Source: Flavobacteriaceae bacterium TMED179 (GTDB taxonomy: Bacteria > Bacteroidota > Bacteroidia > Flavobacteriales > Flavobacteriaceae). From it: a stretch of DNA of 32,638 nucleotides. Shown one piece after another: positions 1-10,905 of this stretch. Below the pieces are notes generated by a model. The model had not been told where the DNA came from, did not search any database, and was given only the letters and a program-made list of their open reading frames with translations. Position numbers and translations under genes: made by a program. The stretch covers positions 84,353-116,990 of the forward strand of contig NHIC01000010.1 in assembly GCA_002169865.1 (NCBI GenBank), written 5' to 3'. Numbering within the stretch: position 1 is the stretch's first letter; every line of letters starts with the position of its first letter.

Positions 1-1809
1 CTTCGTGTGTTGGATGGACTTGTTTTTTTATTTTCAGCTGTTGATGGTGTAGAGCCACAATCAGAAACTAATTGGAGGTTAGCAGATAATTATAGAGTCC
101 CTCGTATTGGATTTGTCAATAAAATGGACCGCCAAGGAGCAAATTTCTTGAACGTAAGTTCTCAAGTTAGAGAAATGTTAAAATCAAATGCTGTCCCAAT
201 TGTACTCAACATTGGAGAAGAAGAAGATTTTAAGGGTATTGTTGATTTGGTCACTAACAAAGCAATTGTATGGCATGATGATAAATATGGATCAACTTTT
301 GATGAAGTACCTATACCCGAAGATATGTTGGGCGAAGTTGATAAGTATAGAGCGGAGTTAATCGAGGCTGTGGCTGAGTACGATGAAAATTTACTTGAAA
401 AATTTTTCGAAGACCCTGAATCGATTAGTCCAGATGAAATTCATAAAGCACTCCGTGCGGCAACACAAGACATGAGTATTATCCCTATGATTTGTGGTTC
501 TTCTTTCAAAAATAAAGGAGTTCAATTTCTGTTGGATGCCGTCTGTCGTTATTTACCCTCTCCAGAAGACAAAGAGGCTATTGTAGGAACTAATCCAAAC
601 AATGGAGAAGAGATTGCCCGCAAGCCGTCGGTTAATGATCCATTTTCAGCTTTAGCATTTAAAATTGCAACTGATCCTTTTGTTGGGCGTTTAGCTTTTT
701 TTCGTGCATATTCTGGACGTCTAGATGCTGGATCATATGTGTTAAATAATAGATCTGGAAATAAAGAACGTATATCAAGAATTTACCAAATGCATTCCAA
801 CAAACAAAATGCAATCGAATTTATCGAGGCAGGAGATATCGGAGCGGCTGTTGGTTTTAAAGATATAAAAACAGGTGATACACTATCAGCTGAAAAAGCC
901 CCTATTGTTCTAGAAAGTATGGACTTCCCAGATCCTGTTATTGGTATTGCAGTTGAACCAAAAACCAAAGCAGATGTTGATAAACTTGGGATGGCTTTAG
1001 CAAAGTTAGCTGAGGAAGACCCTACCTTTCAAGTAAAAACAGACGAAGCCTCTGGACAAACTATCATATCAGGAATGGGAGAATTACACCTAGATATCAT
1101 CACTGATCGTCTAAAGAGAGAATTTAAAGTTGAAATTAATCAAGGTAAACCCCAAGTAGAGTATAAAGAAGCACTTACAGCACAAGCTAAACATCGAGAA
1201 GTTTATAAAAAACAAACTGGAGGTAGAGGAAAATTTGCAGATATTGTATTTACCATTGAACCAGGTGACGAAGGGAAACCCGGTTTAGATTTTATTAATG
1301 AAATTAAAGGAGGTAATGTACCAAAAGAATATATCCCATCTGTAGAAAAAGGATTCAGGGAAGCAATGAATAATGGTCCTCTTGCAGGGTTTGAATTAGA
1401 CTCGATGAAGATTACTTTACATGATGGCTCTTTTCACCCAGTGGATTCTGATTCCTTGTCATTTGAACTTGCAGCAAAATTGGGTTTTAAAGAATCGGCT
1501 AAATCTTCACATCCTGTAATAATGGAACCAATCATGAAATTAGAAGCATTAACTCCTGAAGAAAATATGGGAGACATAGTTGGAGATTTAAATCGACGTC
1601 GAGGTCAGGTAAACTCTATGGATGACCGTGCTGGATCAAAGGTTGTGAAAGCTGAAGTTCCGTTATCTGAAATGTTCGGATATGTAACATCACTTAGGAC
1701 GCTATCTTCAGGACGTGCAACTTCTACAATGGAATTTTCACATTATGCTGAAACACCATCTAATATTTCGGAAGGAGTCATATCAGAAGTAAATGGAAAT
1801 AAAGAATAA
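1..1809 (+). CDS. fusA: Elongation factor G, C-terminal part (5' truncated by window edge)
   Basis: Frame is open from position 1 ([25 protein letters not shown]...); contains FVNKMDR and the EF-G domain IV/V sequence; directly upstream of rpsJ. Confidence 0.97.
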   Translation, partial: LRVLDGLVFLFSAVDGVEPQSETNWRLADNYRVPRIGFVNKMDRQGANFLNVSSQVREMLKSNAVPIVLNIGEEEDFKGIVDLVTNKAIVWHDDKYGSTFDEVPIPEDMLGEVDKYRAELIEAVAEYDENLLEKFFEDPESISPDEIHKALRAATQDMSIIPMICGSSFKNKGVQFLLDAVCRYLPSPEDKEAIVGTNPNNGEEIARKPSVNDPFSALAFKIATDPFVGRLAFFRAYSGRLDAGSYVLNNRSGNKERISRIYQMHSNKQNAIEFIEAGDIGAAVGFKDIKTGDTLSAEKAPIVLESMDFPDPVIGIAVEPKTKADVDKLGMALAKLAEEDPTFQVKTDEASGQTIISGMGELHLDIITDRLKREFKVEINQGKPQVEYKEALTAQAKHREVYKKQTGGRGKFADIVFTIEPGDEGKPGLDFINEIKGGNVPKEYIPSVEKGFREAMNNGPLAGFELDSMKITLHDGSFHPVDSDSLSFELAAKLGFKESAKSSHPVIMEPIMKLEALTPEENMGDIVGDLNRRRGQVNSMDDRAGSKVVKAEVPLSEMFGYVTSLRTLSSGRATSTMEFSHYAETPSNISEGVISEVNGNKE

Positions 1810-1820
1810 AGAGGAATCTC

Positions 1821-2126
1821 ATGAGCCAAAAAATTAGAATCAAATTAAAATCATACGATTACAATCTTGTTGATAAATCAGCTGATAAAATCGTAAAAAC
1901 AGTTAAAACTACTGGGGCTGTTGTCACGGGTCCGATTCCGTTACCAACTCATAAGAAAATTTTTACTGTTTTAAGATCTCCTCATGTAAACAAAAAGTCC
2001 CGTGAACAATTTAAATTGTCTTCATACAAAAGACTTTTAGATATTTATAGTTCGTCATCTAAAACGATTGATGCTTTAATGAAGTTGGAATTACCAAGTG
2101 GGGTAGAAGTAGAAATAAAAGTATAA
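1821..2126 (+). CDS. rpsJ: 30S ribosomal protein S10
   Basis: 101 aa, S10 motifs ([26 protein letters not shown]-like); position in S10 operon. Confidence 0.97.
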   Translation: MSQKIRIKLKSYDYNLVDKSADKIVKTVKTTGAVVTGPIPLPTHKKIFTVLRSPHVNKKSREQFKLSSYKRLLDIYSSSSKTIDALMKLELPSGVEVEIKV

Positions 2127-2156
2127 TTATTAAATAAGCAATATAATAAATAAATT

Positions 2157-2774
2157 ATGTCTGGGTTAATAGGAAAAAAAATCGGTATGACCAGCCTTTT
2201 TGAAAGTAATGGGAAAAACATTCCTTGTACTGTATTAGAGGTTGGGCCATGTGTGGTTACCCAAGTCAGGACCAATAAGATCGACGGGTATGAAGCGATT
2301 CAGCTTGGTTTCGATGAGAAGCCAGAAAAGAAAGTGTCTAAGTCAGATAAGGGACATTTTTCAAAAGCTAATGTGAAGTCTAAAAACAAGCTTTTCGAAT
2401 TTAGAAATTTTGATCAAGAGTTAAATTTAGGTGATACAATTACAGTAGAGCATTTCCAAGAAGGAGACTTTGTTGATATTTCTGGAACTTCAAAAGGAAA
2501 AGGATTTCAAGGTGTAGTAAAACGTCACGGTTTTGCGGGAGTTGGTCAATCTACTCACGGGCAACATAATAGATTACGTGCACCTGGATCTATTGGTGCA
2601 GCATCATACCCAGCACGTGTTTTTAAAGGAATGCGTATGGCTGGACAAATGGGAAATAGTAAAGTTAAAGTGCTAAACTTAAGGGTCATAAAAGTGGTAC
2701 CTGAAAAAAACCTTCTTATAGTCAGAGGCTGTGTTCCGGGACATAAAAATGCATATGTAATAGTTCAAAAATAA
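2157..2774 (+). CDS. rplC: 50S ribosomal protein L3
   Basis: 205 aa; [24 protein letters not shown] motifs. Confidence 0.97.
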   Translation: MSGLIGKKIGMTSLFESNGKNIPCTVLEVGPCVVTQVRTNKIDGYEAIQLGFDEKPEKKVSKSDKGHFSKANVKSKNKLFEFRNFDQELNLGDTITVEHFQEGDFVDISGTSKGKGFQGVVKRHGFAGVGQSTHGQHNRLRAPGSIGAASYPARVFKGMRMAGQMGNSKVKVLNLRVIKVVPEKNLLIVRGCVPGHKNAYVIVQK

Positions 2775-3409
2775 TGGAATTAAAAGTACTTAACATCAAA
2801 GGAAAAGAGACTGGCAGAAAGGTGAAACTTAATGCTGCTGTTTTTGGAATAAAACCGAACGATCACGCTATTTATCTAGATGTTAAATCACATCTTGCAA
2901 ATAGACGTCAAGGAACTCACAAATCTAAGGAGCGTTCAGAAATTAAAGGAAGTACTCGAAAGATTAAAAAACAAAAAGGTACTGGTTCTGCTCGTGCGGG
3001 TAGCATCAAAAATCCTATTTTTAGAGGAGGGGGTAGAGTATTTGGCCCTTCACCTAGAGATTATAGTCAAAAAATTAATAAGAAGGTAAAACGTTTGGCC
3101 CGAAAATCTGCCTTAAGTATAAAAGCCAAAGAGAATTCAATAGTCGTATTAGAAGATTTCAAATTAGATAAGCCTCAAACAAAAGATTATTTAAAAATCC
3201 TTGAATCGCTTGGTCTTGCAGAGAAAAAAAGCTTATTGGTCTTGGCTGAATTGAATAAAAATGTATATTTGTCATCACGTAATTTAGAAAATTCTAAAGT
3301 TGTAACAAACTCAGAACTAAATACTTATGGAATATCAAATGCCAATAATTTAATTATATCTGAACCTGCGATTGCGGGAATTGAATCACTTTTGAATCGT
3401 TACCCATGA
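2774..3409 (+). CDS. rplD: 50S ribosomal protein L4
   Basis: 211 aa; KQKGTGSARAGSIKNPIFRGGGRVFGP; start overlaps the rplC stop (TAATG). Confidence 0.97.
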   Translation: MELKVLNIKGKETGRKVKLNAAVFGIKPNDHAIYLDVKSHLANRRQGTHKSKERSEIKGSTRKIKKQKGTGSARAGSIKNPIFRGGGRVFGPSPRDYSQKINKKVKRLARKSALSIKAKENSIVVLEDFKLDKPQTKDYLKILESLGLAEKKSLLVLAELNKNVYLSSRNLENSKVVTNSELNTYGISNANNLIISEPAIAGIESLLNRYP

Positions 3410-3696
3410 GAATATTAATAAAACCAATTATTTCAGAAAAAGCTACTTTAAGTAGTGATCTCTATAATAAATTTTCTTTTTTGGTAGATCCAAGGGCAAA
3501 TAAAATTGAGATCAAAAAAGCTGTAGAGAATATTTATGATGTTAAGGTAGATAATGTTAGTACACTCAATTATGGTCCTAAGCGAAAAATTCGTTATACT
3601 AAAACTGGGATTCAAAAAGGTAAAACTAATGCTAGAAAAAAAGCCATTGTACAATTGGCAGAGGGAAGTTCAATAGATTTTTATAGTAATTTATAA
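3406..3696 (+). CDS. rplW: 50S ribosomal protein L23
   Basis: 96 aa; IIKPIISEKAT; ATGA overlap with rplD. Confidence 0.96.
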   Translation: MRILIKPIISEKATLSSDLYNKFSFLVDPRANKIEIKKAVENIYDVKVDNVSTLNYGPKRKIRYTKTGIQKGKTNARKKAIVQLAEGSSIDFYSNL

Positions 3697-3705
3697 TTTC
3701 GTTAG

Positions 3706-4530
3706 ATGTCTGTAAGAAAATTAAAACCTATAACTCCAGCTCAGCGATTTAGAATAGTAAATGGATTCGAAGCTATAACCACTGACAAGCCCGAAAAGAG
3801 TTTATTAGAACCTAACAAAAGATCGGGAGGGAGGAACAACAAAGGCAAAATGACAACACGACATATCGGTGGAGGTCATAAAAAAAGATATCGTGTTATC
3901 GATTTCAAAAGAAATAAATTTGATGTCACAGCAGAAGTTAAATCTATTGAGTACGATCCTAATCGAACTGCATTTATTGCTTTATTAGAATATAAAGATG
4001 GTGAGAAAAAATACATTATTGCGCCTAATGGGCTTTCAGTAGGCCAAACTATTAGTGCTGGGAAAAATGCAACTCCTGAAATTGGGAATGCACTATACTT
4101 ATCTGACATACCTTTAGGTACAGTAATATCTTGTATTGAATTAGCCCCTGGCAAGGGAGCGTCAATTGCAAGAAGCGCAGGGGCTTTTGCACAACTTATG
4201 GCCCGAGAAGGAAAATTTGCAACGATAAAACTTCCTTCGGGTGAGACTCGTTTAATATTAGTAACATGTATGGCAGTAATAGGAGCAGTGTCTAACTCTG
4301 ATCATCAGTTACTAGTCTCTGGTAAAGCTGGACGCTCCAGATGGTTAGGTAGACGACCTCGAACACGACCTGTAGCTATGAATCCCGTTGACCATCCGAT
4401 GGGTGGTGGAGAAGGACGTGCTTCTGGAGGACACCCAAGATCACGTAACGGTATTCCTGCAAAAGGTTTTAGAACACGATCAAAAACGAAATCAAGTAAT
4501 AAGTTCATTATTGAACGAAGAAAAAAATAA
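3706..4530 (+). CDS. rplB: 50S ribosomal protein L2
   Basis: 274 aa; [37 protein letters not shown]. Confidence 0.98.
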   Translation: MSVRKLKPITPAQRFRIVNGFEAITTDKPEKSLLEPNKRSGGRNNKGKMTTRHIGGGHKKRYRVIDFKRNKFDVTAEVKSIEYDPNRTAFIALLEYKDGEKKYIIAPNGLSVGQTISAGKNATPEIGNALYLSDIPLGTVISCIELAPGKGASIARSAGAFAQLMAREGKFATIKLPSGETRLILVTCMAVIGAVSNSDHQLLVSGKAGRSRWLGRRPRTRPVAMNPVDHPMGGGEGRASGGHPRSRNGIPAKGFRTRSKTKSSNKFIIERRKK

Positions 4531-4536
4531 GATATT

Positions 4537-4815
4537 ATGGCTCGTTCATTAAAAAAAGGACCTTATGTTCATCACAGTTTAGAAAAGAAAGTGTTGAAAA
4601 ATACCGAATCAAATAAAAAAACAGTGATAAAAACATGGTCTCGTGCTTCGTTAATAACTCCTGACTTTGTAGGTCAAACTTTTGGTGTTCATAATGGGAA
4701 AACTTTTGTTCCAGTATACATAACTGAAAATATGGTAGGGCACAAGCTTGGAGAATTTTCGTCAACACGAAATTATAGAGGGCATGCAGGGAATAAAAAC
4801 AAGGGTAATAAATAA
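4537..4815 (+). CDS. rpsS: 30S ribosomal protein S19
   Basis: 92 aa; [11 protein letters not shown]..., [15 protein letters not shown]. Confidence 0.97.
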   Translation: MARSLKKGPYVHHSLEKKVLKNTESNKKTVIKTWSRASLITPDFVGQTFGVHNGKTFVPVYITENMVGHKLGEFSSTRNYRGHAGNKNKGNK

Positions 4816-4822
4816 AAGCTTT

Positions 4823-5227
4823 ATGGGAAATCGTAAAAGACAATCCGCTCAAGCACTTAAAGAAGTAAATAAAATTCTTGCTTTTGCAAAATTAAATAAC
4901 TGTCCGACCTCTCCTCGTAAAATGCGTTTGGTTGCTGATCAGCTAAGAGGTGCATCGATTGAAAAGGCCCTAGCTATATTAAAGTTTAGTTCAAAGGAGG
5001 CCTCTCGACGTCTAGAAAAATTATTATTGTCTGCAATTTCAAATTGGCAATCAAAAAATGAATCTGAAGATGTAGAAAAAGCAAATCTCTTTGTTTCCGA
5101 AATCAGAGTAGATAGTGGTAGCATGTTAAAAAGATTGAGACCAGCTCCACAAGGAAGAGCCCACAGAATTCGGAAACGTTCCAATCACGTGACCTTGGTA
5201 TTGGGATCAAATAACATTGAAGCATAA
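4823..5227 (+). CDS. rplV: 50S ribosomal protein L22
   Basis: L22 motifs ([30 protein letters not shown]). ORF track starts at 4748, but the ATG at 4823 ([10 protein letters not shown]) lies after the rpsS stop and is the likelier start. Confidence 0.93.
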   Translation: MGNRKRQSAQALKEVNKILAFAKLNNCPTSPRKMRLVADQLRGASIEKALAILKFSSKEASRRLEKLLLSAISNWQSKNESEDVEKANLFVSEIRVDSGSMLKRLRPAPQGRAHRIRKRSNHVTLVLGSNNIEA

Positions 5228-5229
5228 AT

Positions 5230-5952
5230 ATGGGACAGAAAACAAATCCAATTGGAAATCGATTAGGAATCATCAGAGGATGGGACTCAAATTGGTATGG
5301 TGGAAGAAGCTATGGTGACAAAATAGCAGAAGACGATAAGATTAGGAAATACATTCATGCTCGCCTCTCTAAGGCAAGTGTTTCTAATGTTATTATTGAG
5401 CGAACGCTCAAAATAATTACAATTACTATAACAACTGCTCGTCCGGGTATAATTATTGGAAAGGCAGGACAAGAGGTCGATAAGCTTAAAGAGGAGCTTC
5501 GAAAGATTACAGATAAAGAAGTTCAAATTAATATTTTTGAAATAAAACGTCCTGAACTAGATGCCCAACTTGTAGGTTCAAGTGTTGCTCGTCAAATTGA
5601 AAGTAGAATATCCTATCGACGTGCTATAAAAATGGCTATTGCTGCAGCAATCCGAATGAATGCTGAAGGGATTAAAATTCAAATATCAGGTCGTTTAAAT
5701 GGAGCTGAAATGGCACGTTCTGAATCTTATAAAGAAGGGCGTATTCCCTTGTCTACATTTCGAGCAGATATTGATTATGCATTGGTCGAAGCTCATACAA
5801 CTTATGGTAGACTCGGAATTAAAGTTTGGATTATGAAGGGAGAAGTCTATGGAAAACGTGAGCTTTCACCTTTAGTGGGAATGTCCAAAAAATCATCACA
5901 AAACTCATCAAATTCTCTTGGACGAAGTGGACGTCAGCGCCGTCGCAAATAA
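5230..5952 (+). CDS. rpsC: 30S ribosomal protein S3
   Basis: 240 aa; [25 protein letters not shown] domain GIIIGKAG. Confidence 0.98.
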   Translation: MGQKTNPIGNRLGIIRGWDSNWYGGRSYGDKIAEDDKIRKYIHARLSKASVSNVIIERTLKIITITITTARPGIIIGKAGQEVDKLKEELRKITDKEVQINIFEIKRPELDAQLVGSSVARQIESRISYRRAIKMAIAAAIRMNAEGIKIQISGRLNGAEMARSESYKEGRIPLSTFRADIDYALVEAHTTYGRLGIKVWIMKGEVYGKRELSPLVGMSKKSSQNSSNSLGRSGRQRRRK

Positions 5953-5963
5953 TTTTATAAGTT

Positions 5964-6383
5964 ATGTTACAACCAAAAAAGACAAAATATCGAAAATCGC
6001 AAAAGGGACGTATGAAAGGCTTCTCTGGAAGGGGTCACCAACTTTCGAATGGTATGTTTGGGATTAAAGCTTTAGACTCTGTATTTATTACTTCGCGTCA
6101 AATTGAAGCTGCTCGTATCGCAGCTACCCGATACATGAAAAGAGAAGGACAACTTTGGATTAAAATTTTCCCAGATAAACCCATTACGAAAAAACCCCTA
6201 GAGGTTCGTATGGGAAAGGGTAAAGGAGCACCAGAATACTTTGTTGCTGTTACTAAGGCTGGGCGTATTATATTTGAGGTAGCAGGTGTTTCATACGATG
6301 TAGCTAAAGAAGCATTACGTTTAGCAGCTCAAAAACTTCCAGTCAAAACCAAATTTGTAAAAGCACGAGATTTTGAAGCTTAA
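5964..6383 (+). CDS. rplP: 50S ribosomal protein L16
   Basis: 139 aa; [32 protein letters not shown]. Confidence 0.98.
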   Translation: MLQPKKTKYRKSQKGRMKGFSGRGHQLSNGMFGIKALDSVFITSRQIEAARIAATRYMKREGQLWIKIFPDKPITKKPLEVRMGKGKGAPEYFVAVTKAGRIIFEVAGVSYDVAKEALRLAAQKLPVKTKFVKARDFEA

Positions 6384-6393
6384 TTGAACTACT

Positions 6394-6576
6394 ATGAAAC
6401 AATCAGAAATAAAAAAACTTTCAAAGGAAGATCTTCAAGATAAACTGTCAGAATATAAAAATCAGTTGGATGAATTAAAAATGACTCATACAATTTCACC
6501 TCTTGATAATCCATTACAGATTAAATCAGCACGAAGAGTAATTGCTAGACTTAAAACAGCCCTAAGTAACGAATAA
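6394..6576 (+). CDS. rpmC: 50S ribosomal protein L29
   Basis: 60 aa L29-like (MKQSEIKKLSKEDL..., ARRVIARLKT); position. Confidence 0.95.
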   Translation: MKQSEIKKLSKEDLQDKLSEYKNQLDELKMTHTISPLDNPLQIKSARRVIARLKTALSNE

Positions 6577-6585
6577 GAAATACAC

Positions 6586-6843
6586 ATGGAATCAAGAAAT
6601 ATTAGAAAAGAAAGAGTCGGTATTGTAACCAGCAATAAAATGGAAAAATCCATTGTAGTTTCAGAGATTAAACGGGTTAAACACTCTATGTATGGAAAAT
6701 TCGTTTTGAAAACTAAAAAATACGTAGCACATGATGAAAAAAATGATTGCAACATAGGGGATACAGTAAAAATTATGGAAACAAGACCTGTTAGTAAATC
6801 TAAATGTTGGAGAATGATAGAAATAATAGAAAGAGCAAAATAA
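6586..6843 (+). CDS. rpsQ: 30S ribosomal protein S17
   Basis: 85 aa; [19 protein letters not shown]. Confidence 0.97.
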   Translation: MESRNIRKERVGIVTSNKMEKSIVVSEIKRVKHSMYGKFVLKTKKYVAHDEKNDCNIGDTVKIMETRPVSKSKCWRMIEIIERAK

Positions 6844-6844
6844 T

Positions 6845-7213
6845 ATGGTACAACAAGAATCCAGACTTAAAGTAGCTGACAATACCGGTGCAAAGGAAGT
6901 ATTAACTATCCGTGTGCTAGGTGGTACAAAAAGACGCTATGCTTCTATTGGGGATAAAATTGTTGTCTCAGTTAAAGAAGCGTCTCCATCTGGAACTGTT
7001 AAGAAAGGTCAGGTATCCACTGCTGTAGTTGTAAGAACACGAAAGGAAGTTCGTCGTCCTGATGGATCTTACATTCGTTTTGATGAAAACGCTTGCGTTC
7101 TTCTTAATCCAACTGGAGAAATGATTGGGACACGGGTTTTTGGACCAGTAGCTCGTGAGCTTCGCGATAAACAGTTTATGAAAATCGTATCACTAGCCCC
7201 TGAGGTTCTTTAA
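6845..7213 (+). CDS. rplN: 50S ribosomal protein L14
   Basis: 122 aa; [18 protein letters not shown]. Confidence 0.98.
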   Translation: MVQQESRLKVADNTGAKEVLTIRVLGGTKRRYASIGDKIVVSVKEASPSGTVKKGQVSTAVVVRTRKEVRRPDGSYIRFDENACVLLNPTGEMIGTRVFGPVARELRDKQFMKIVSLAPEVL

Positions 7214-7224
7214 TAATTATAAAT

Positions 7225-7539
7225 ATGATGTCAAAAATTAAAATTAAAAAAGGGGACACTGTTCGAGTGATTTCTGGTTCTCAGAAAGGAGCAGAAGGAT
7301 CTGTTTTGACTATTATAAAAGAAAAAAATAAGGCGATTATAGAAGGTGTAAATTTGGTTAAGAAACATAATAAACCAAGTGCACAAAACCCTCAAGGAGG
7401 AATTACAGAAAAAGAAGCACCTATTGACATTTCCAATTTATCTATTTTGACCGCTGACGGAAAAAATACACGTGTGGGTTACAGAATTGAAGATGGAAGT
7501 AAAGTACGTTTCGCTAAAAAAACAGATGAAATAATTTAA
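7225..7539 (+). CDS. rplX: 50S ribosomal protein L24
   Basis: 104 aa; KOW motif [21 protein letters not shown]. Confidence 0.96.
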   Translation: MMSKIKIKKGDTVRVISGSQKGAEGSVLTIIKEKNKAIIEGVNLVKKHNKPSAQNPQGGITEKEAPIDISNLSILTADGKNTRVGYRIEDGSKVRFAKKTDEII

Positions 7540-7541
7540 TT

Positions 7542-8093
7542 ATGAGTTATACTCCAAGATTAAAACAGGATTACAACGATAGAATCGTTAATAGCTTAAA
7601 AGAAACTTTCAGTTACAAGAGTGTTATGGAGGTTCCTAAATTAAAAAAAATTATACTTAGCAGGGGTGTGGGTGCTGCTGTATCTGACAAAAAATTGATT
7701 GAGTACGCAGTAGATGAATTAACTGCAATTACCGGTCAAAAGGCAGTTCCAACAATTTCTAAGAAAGATGTAGCATCATTTAAGCTTCGAAAAGGAATGC
7801 CTGTAGGTGCTAAGGTTACTTTACGTGGAGAACGTATGTTTGAGTTTTTAGATCGTTTGGTGACTACTGCGCTTCCTAGAGTTCGTGATTTTCAAGGAGT
7901 AAAATCAACTGGTTTTGATGGACGAGGAAATTATACACTAGGTGTAACGGAACAAATAATTTTTCCTGAGATCGATATTGATAAAGTAAATCGAATTAAT
8001 GGAATGGATATCACTTTTGTTACGACATCTCAAACTGACCAAGAAGCAAAATCATTATTAACAGAATTGGGTATACCATTTAAAAAGAATTAA
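7542..8093 (+). CDS. rplE: 50S ribosomal protein L5
   Basis: 183 aa; [34 protein letters not shown]. Confidence 0.98.
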   Translation: MSYTPRLKQDYNDRIVNSLKETFSYKSVMEVPKLKKIILSRGVGAAVSDKKLIEYAVDELTAITGQKAVPTISKKDVASFKLRKGMPVGAKVTLRGERMFEFLDRLVTTALPRVRDFQGVKSTGFDGRGNYTLGVTEQIIFPEIDIDKVNRINGMDITFVTTSQTDQEAKSLLTELGIPFKKN

Positions 8094-8094
8094 T

Positions 8095-8364
8095 ATGGCT
8101 AAAGAATCAATGAAAGCACGTGAAGTTAAAAGAGCTAAAACTGTTGCTAAGTATGCTGAAAAACGTAAAGCTCTTAAGGAAGCGGGAGATTATGAAGCAC
8201 TCCAAAAACTTCCTAAAAATGCATCTCCAATTAGAATGCATAATCGTTGTAAACTTACTGGCCGTCCAAAGGGATACATGAGACAGTTTGGAATTTCTCG
8301 TGTAACTTTTCGTGAAATGGCCAATAAAGGTTTAATTCCTGGAGTAACTAAAGCCAGCTGGTAA
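8095..8364 (+). CDS. rpsN: 30S ribosomal protein S14
   Basis: 89 aa; [32 protein letters not shown]. Confidence 0.97.
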   Translation: MAKESMKAREVKRAKTVAKYAEKRKALKEAGDYEALQKLPKNASPIRMHNRCKLTGRPKGYMRQFGISRVTFREMANKGLIPGVTKASW

Positions 8365-8382
8365 TTTATTATATTAAAAACT

Positions 8383-8784
8383 ATGTTTACAGATCCTATA
8401 GCAGATTATTTGACACGAATTAGAAATGCAAATCGAGCAGGCCACCGTATTGTTGATATTCCAGCATCAAATATTAAAAGAGAAATTACTAAGATTTTGT
8501 ATGACCAAGGTTATATCTTGAGTTATAAGTTTGATGATACATCAAATCATCAGGGAAATATTAAAATAGCATTAAAATATGATAAGCTTACTAAAGAACC
8601 TGTTATAAAAAAACTTCAACGCATTAGTACACCAGGCTTAAGAAAGTATTCAGACTCAGATAGTATTCCAAGAATTTTAAACGGATTGGGAGTATCAATT
8701 GTTTCTACTTCTCAGGGAGTGATGACAGGTAAACAAGCTGCTAAACAAAATGTTGGTGGTGAATTAATTTGTTATGTATATTAA
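8383..8784 (+). CDS. rpsH: 30S ribosomal protein S8
   Basis: 133 aa; DPIADYLTRIRNAN, STSQGVMTGKQA. Confidence 0.97.
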   Translation: MFTDPIADYLTRIRNANRAGHRIVDIPASNIKREITKILYDQGYILSYKFDDTSNHQGNIKIALKYDKLTKEPVIKKLQRISTPGLRKYSDSDSIPRILNGLGVSIVSTSQGVMTGKQAAKQNVGGELICYVY

Positions 8785-8796
8785 AAAACACAAGAT

Positions 8797-9339
8797 ATGT
8801 CAAGAATAGGAAATAACCCGATAAATATTCCCGAAGGAGTCACTGTAGAAATTCTACCTTCTAAAATTATTGTAAAAGGTAAACTAGGTGAACTAACACA
8901 AGAATATAGTGGTGTATCAGTTAAAAATGTTGATAATATTATCACTATAACTCGCCTTTCAGAAAGTAAAAAAACCAAATCTAAACACGGTTTGTATAGA
9001 GCTCTAATTGCTAATATGGTTCAGGGTGTTAGCGAAGGCTTTACGAGAGAATTAGAGCTTGTAGGTGTAGGCTATAGAGCCAGTAATCAAGGTCAAAAAC
9101 TAGATCTAGCACTTGGTTTTTCGCACAATATTTTATTTGATATTGCTCCTGAAGTAAAAATTGAGACTGTTTCTGAAAAGGGAAAAAATCCAATCATTAA
9201 ACTTATCTCACACGATAAACAGTTAGTTGGATACGTAGCATCTAAGATTCGATCCTTCAGAAAACCGGAGCCATACAAAGGGAAAGGTGTGAAGTTTGTA
9301 GGTGAATATATAAGAAGAAAAGCGGGTAAATCAGCATAA
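8797..9339 (+). CDS. rplF: 50S ribosomal protein L6
   Basis: 180 aa; MSRIGNNPINIPEGV, GVGYRA, RKPEPYKGKGVKFVGE. Confidence 0.98.
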   Translation: MSRIGNNPINIPEGVTVEILPSKIIVKGKLGELTQEYSGVSVKNVDNIITITRLSESKKTKSKHGLYRALIANMVQGVSEGFTRELELVGVGYRASNQGQKLDLALGFSHNILFDIAPEVKIETVSEKGKNPIIKLISHDKQLVGYVASKIRSFRKPEPYKGKGVKFVGEYIRRKAGKSA

Positions 9340-9348
9340 TTTAAAATC

Positions 9349-9708
9349 ATGGGATTAACAAAATTAGATCGTAGAAAAAGAATACGAAACAGAATTCGAA
9401 AAATTATAATTGGTACTCCAAGTTTTCCTCGTTTGTCTGTATACAGAAGCAATAGAGAAATTTATGCACAGATTATAGATGACCAAAATGGAAAAACTAT
9501 TATAGCAGCATCTTCTCGTGAGAAGGAAATAACCAATATGAAGTTAGCAGGTAAGATTGAAATCGCGTCTTCAGTTGGAAAAAGAATTGGTGAACTAGCA
9601 TCTAAAGCAGGTCTTTTGGAAGTTAAATTCGATCGTGGAGGCTATTTATATCATGGTAGAGTAAAAGCACTTGCCGAAGGAGCTCGTGAGAGTGGATTAA
9701 AATTTTAA
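9349..9708 (+). CDS. rplR: 50S ribosomal protein L18
   Basis: 119 aa; PRLSVYRSNREIYAQIID, FDRGGYLYHGRVKALAEGARE. Confidence 0.97.
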   Translation: MGLTKLDRRKRIRNRIRKIIIGTPSFPRLSVYRSNREIYAQIIDDQNGKTIIAASSREKEITNMKLAGKIEIASSVGKRIGELASKAGLLEVKFDRGGYLYHGRVKALAEGARESGLKF

Positions 9709-9715
9709 TTAGCAT

Positions 9716-10240
9716 ATGTATCAAAATTATAAAAATGTAGAATTAGTAAAGCCTGCTGGTTTAGATTTAAAAGACAGATTAGTTGGTGTACAACGTGTAA
9801 CAAAAGTAACAAAAGGAGGACGTGCATTTGGTTTTTCTGCAATAGTTGTGGTGGGTGACGAAAATGGCGTCGTAGGTCAAGGTCTTGGAAAATCAAAAGA
9901 GGTTTCAGAAGCTATTGCAAAGGCTGTTGAAGATGCAAAAAAAAATTTGATTCGTATCCCTATTGATAAAGGAACATTACCTCATGAACAAAAAGGCAAA
10001 TTTGGTGGAGCTCGTGTGTTTTTAAAACCGGCTTCCGAAGGGACTGGAGTAATAGCTGGAGGAGCAGTACGTGCGGTTTTAGATGCTGTTGGTGTTCATA
10101 ATGTCCTTTCTAAGTCTCAAGGTTCATCTAACCCTCACAATGTTGTCAAAGCAACTTTTGATGCATTGTTACAATTAAGAAATCCTCAACGTATTGCCGA
10201 GCAAAGGGGAATTTCTATCGATAAGGTTTTTAATGGATAA
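9716..10240 (+). CDS. rpsE: 30S ribosomal protein S5
   Basis: 174 aa; [35 protein letters not shown]. Confidence 0.98.
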   Translation: MYQNYKNVELVKPAGLDLKDRLVGVQRVTKVTKGGRAFGFSAIVVVGDENGVVGQGLGKSKEVSEAIAKAVEDAKKNLIRIPIDKGTLPHEQKGKFGGARVFLKPASEGTGVIAGGAVRAVLDAVGVHNVLSKSQGSSNPHNVVKATFDALLQLRNPQRIAEQRGISIDKVFNG

Positions 10241-10251
10241 CCACATACAAG

Positions 10252-10431
10252 ATGGAAAAAATAAAAATAAAACAAATTAAAAGTAGTATCAAGCGTTTGC
10301 AAACTCAAAAAAGAACTTTGGAGTCTTTAGGACTTAGAGGTATTGGAAAAGAAGTTTCACATGTGGCGACTCCAGGTATATTAGGAATGATTGAAAAAGT
10401 AAAACATTTGGTATCGGTTACTAAATTATAA
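10252..10431 (+). CDS. rpmD: 50S ribosomal protein L30
   Basis: Translated by hand: MEKIKIKQIKSSIKRLQTQKRTLESLGLRGIGKEVSHVATPGILGMIEKVKHLVSVTKL (59 aa; below ORF-track cutoff); between rpsE and rplO. Confidence 0.95.
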   Translation: MEKIKIKQIKSSIKRLQTQKRTLESLGLRGIGKEVSHVATPGILGMIEKVKHLVSVTKL

Positions 10432-10441
10432 TTAATTCGTT

Positions 10442-10894
10442 ATGAGTTTAGAAAATTTAAGTCCTGCTAAGGGATCTACTAAAGGAGCTGGAAAACGCCT
10501 AGGCAGGGGTCAGTCTTCTGGTAAAGGTGGTACTGCGTCACGTGGTCATAAAGGAGCAAAATCTCGTTCAGGTTACTCAAAAAAATTAGGTTTTGAAGGC
10601 GGACAAATGCCTTTACAAAGACGAGTTCCTAAATTTGGATTCAAAAATATAAATAGAAAAGATTACCGGGGGATAAACTTGGATACAATTCAAGATTTGA
10701 TTTCGGATAAAAAAATTAGTAAAGAATTAAAAATAGAGCAATTAATTGAATTGCGATTAGCACATAAAGATGATTTAATTAAAATTTTAGGAAGAGGAAA
10801 ATTGGATAGCTCAATTAAAATTTTTGCACATAAATTTTCATTGTCTGCTAAAGCAGCAATTGAAAAAGCAGGAGGAGAAGCTGTCAATATATAA
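10442..10894 (+). CDS. rplO: 50S ribosomal protein L15
   Basis: 150 aa; [28 protein letters not shown]. Confidence 0.97.
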   Translation: MSLENLSPAKGSTKGAGKRLGRGQSSGKGGTASRGHKGAKSRSGYSKKLGFEGGQMPLQRRVPKFGFKNINRKDYRGINLDTIQDLISDKKISKELKIEQLIELRLAHKDDLIKILGRGKLDSSIKIFAHKFSLSAKAAIEKAGGEAVNI

Positions 10895-10905
10895 TATATC
10901 CATAA

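Noticed and set aside
2880-3089. 69-aa +1-frame ORF inside rplD
   Set aside because: Nested in the conserved L4 frame; Lys-rich frame-shadow sequence.
4535-4852. 105-aa antisense ORF across rpsS/rplV
   Set aside because: Fully opposite strongly conserved r-protein genes; translation has no recognisable domain and looks like codon-mirror noise.
9093-9452. 119-aa antisense ORF across rplF/rplR
   Set aside because: Antisense to conserved coding sequence, no motif or promoter; AT-rich mirror ORF.
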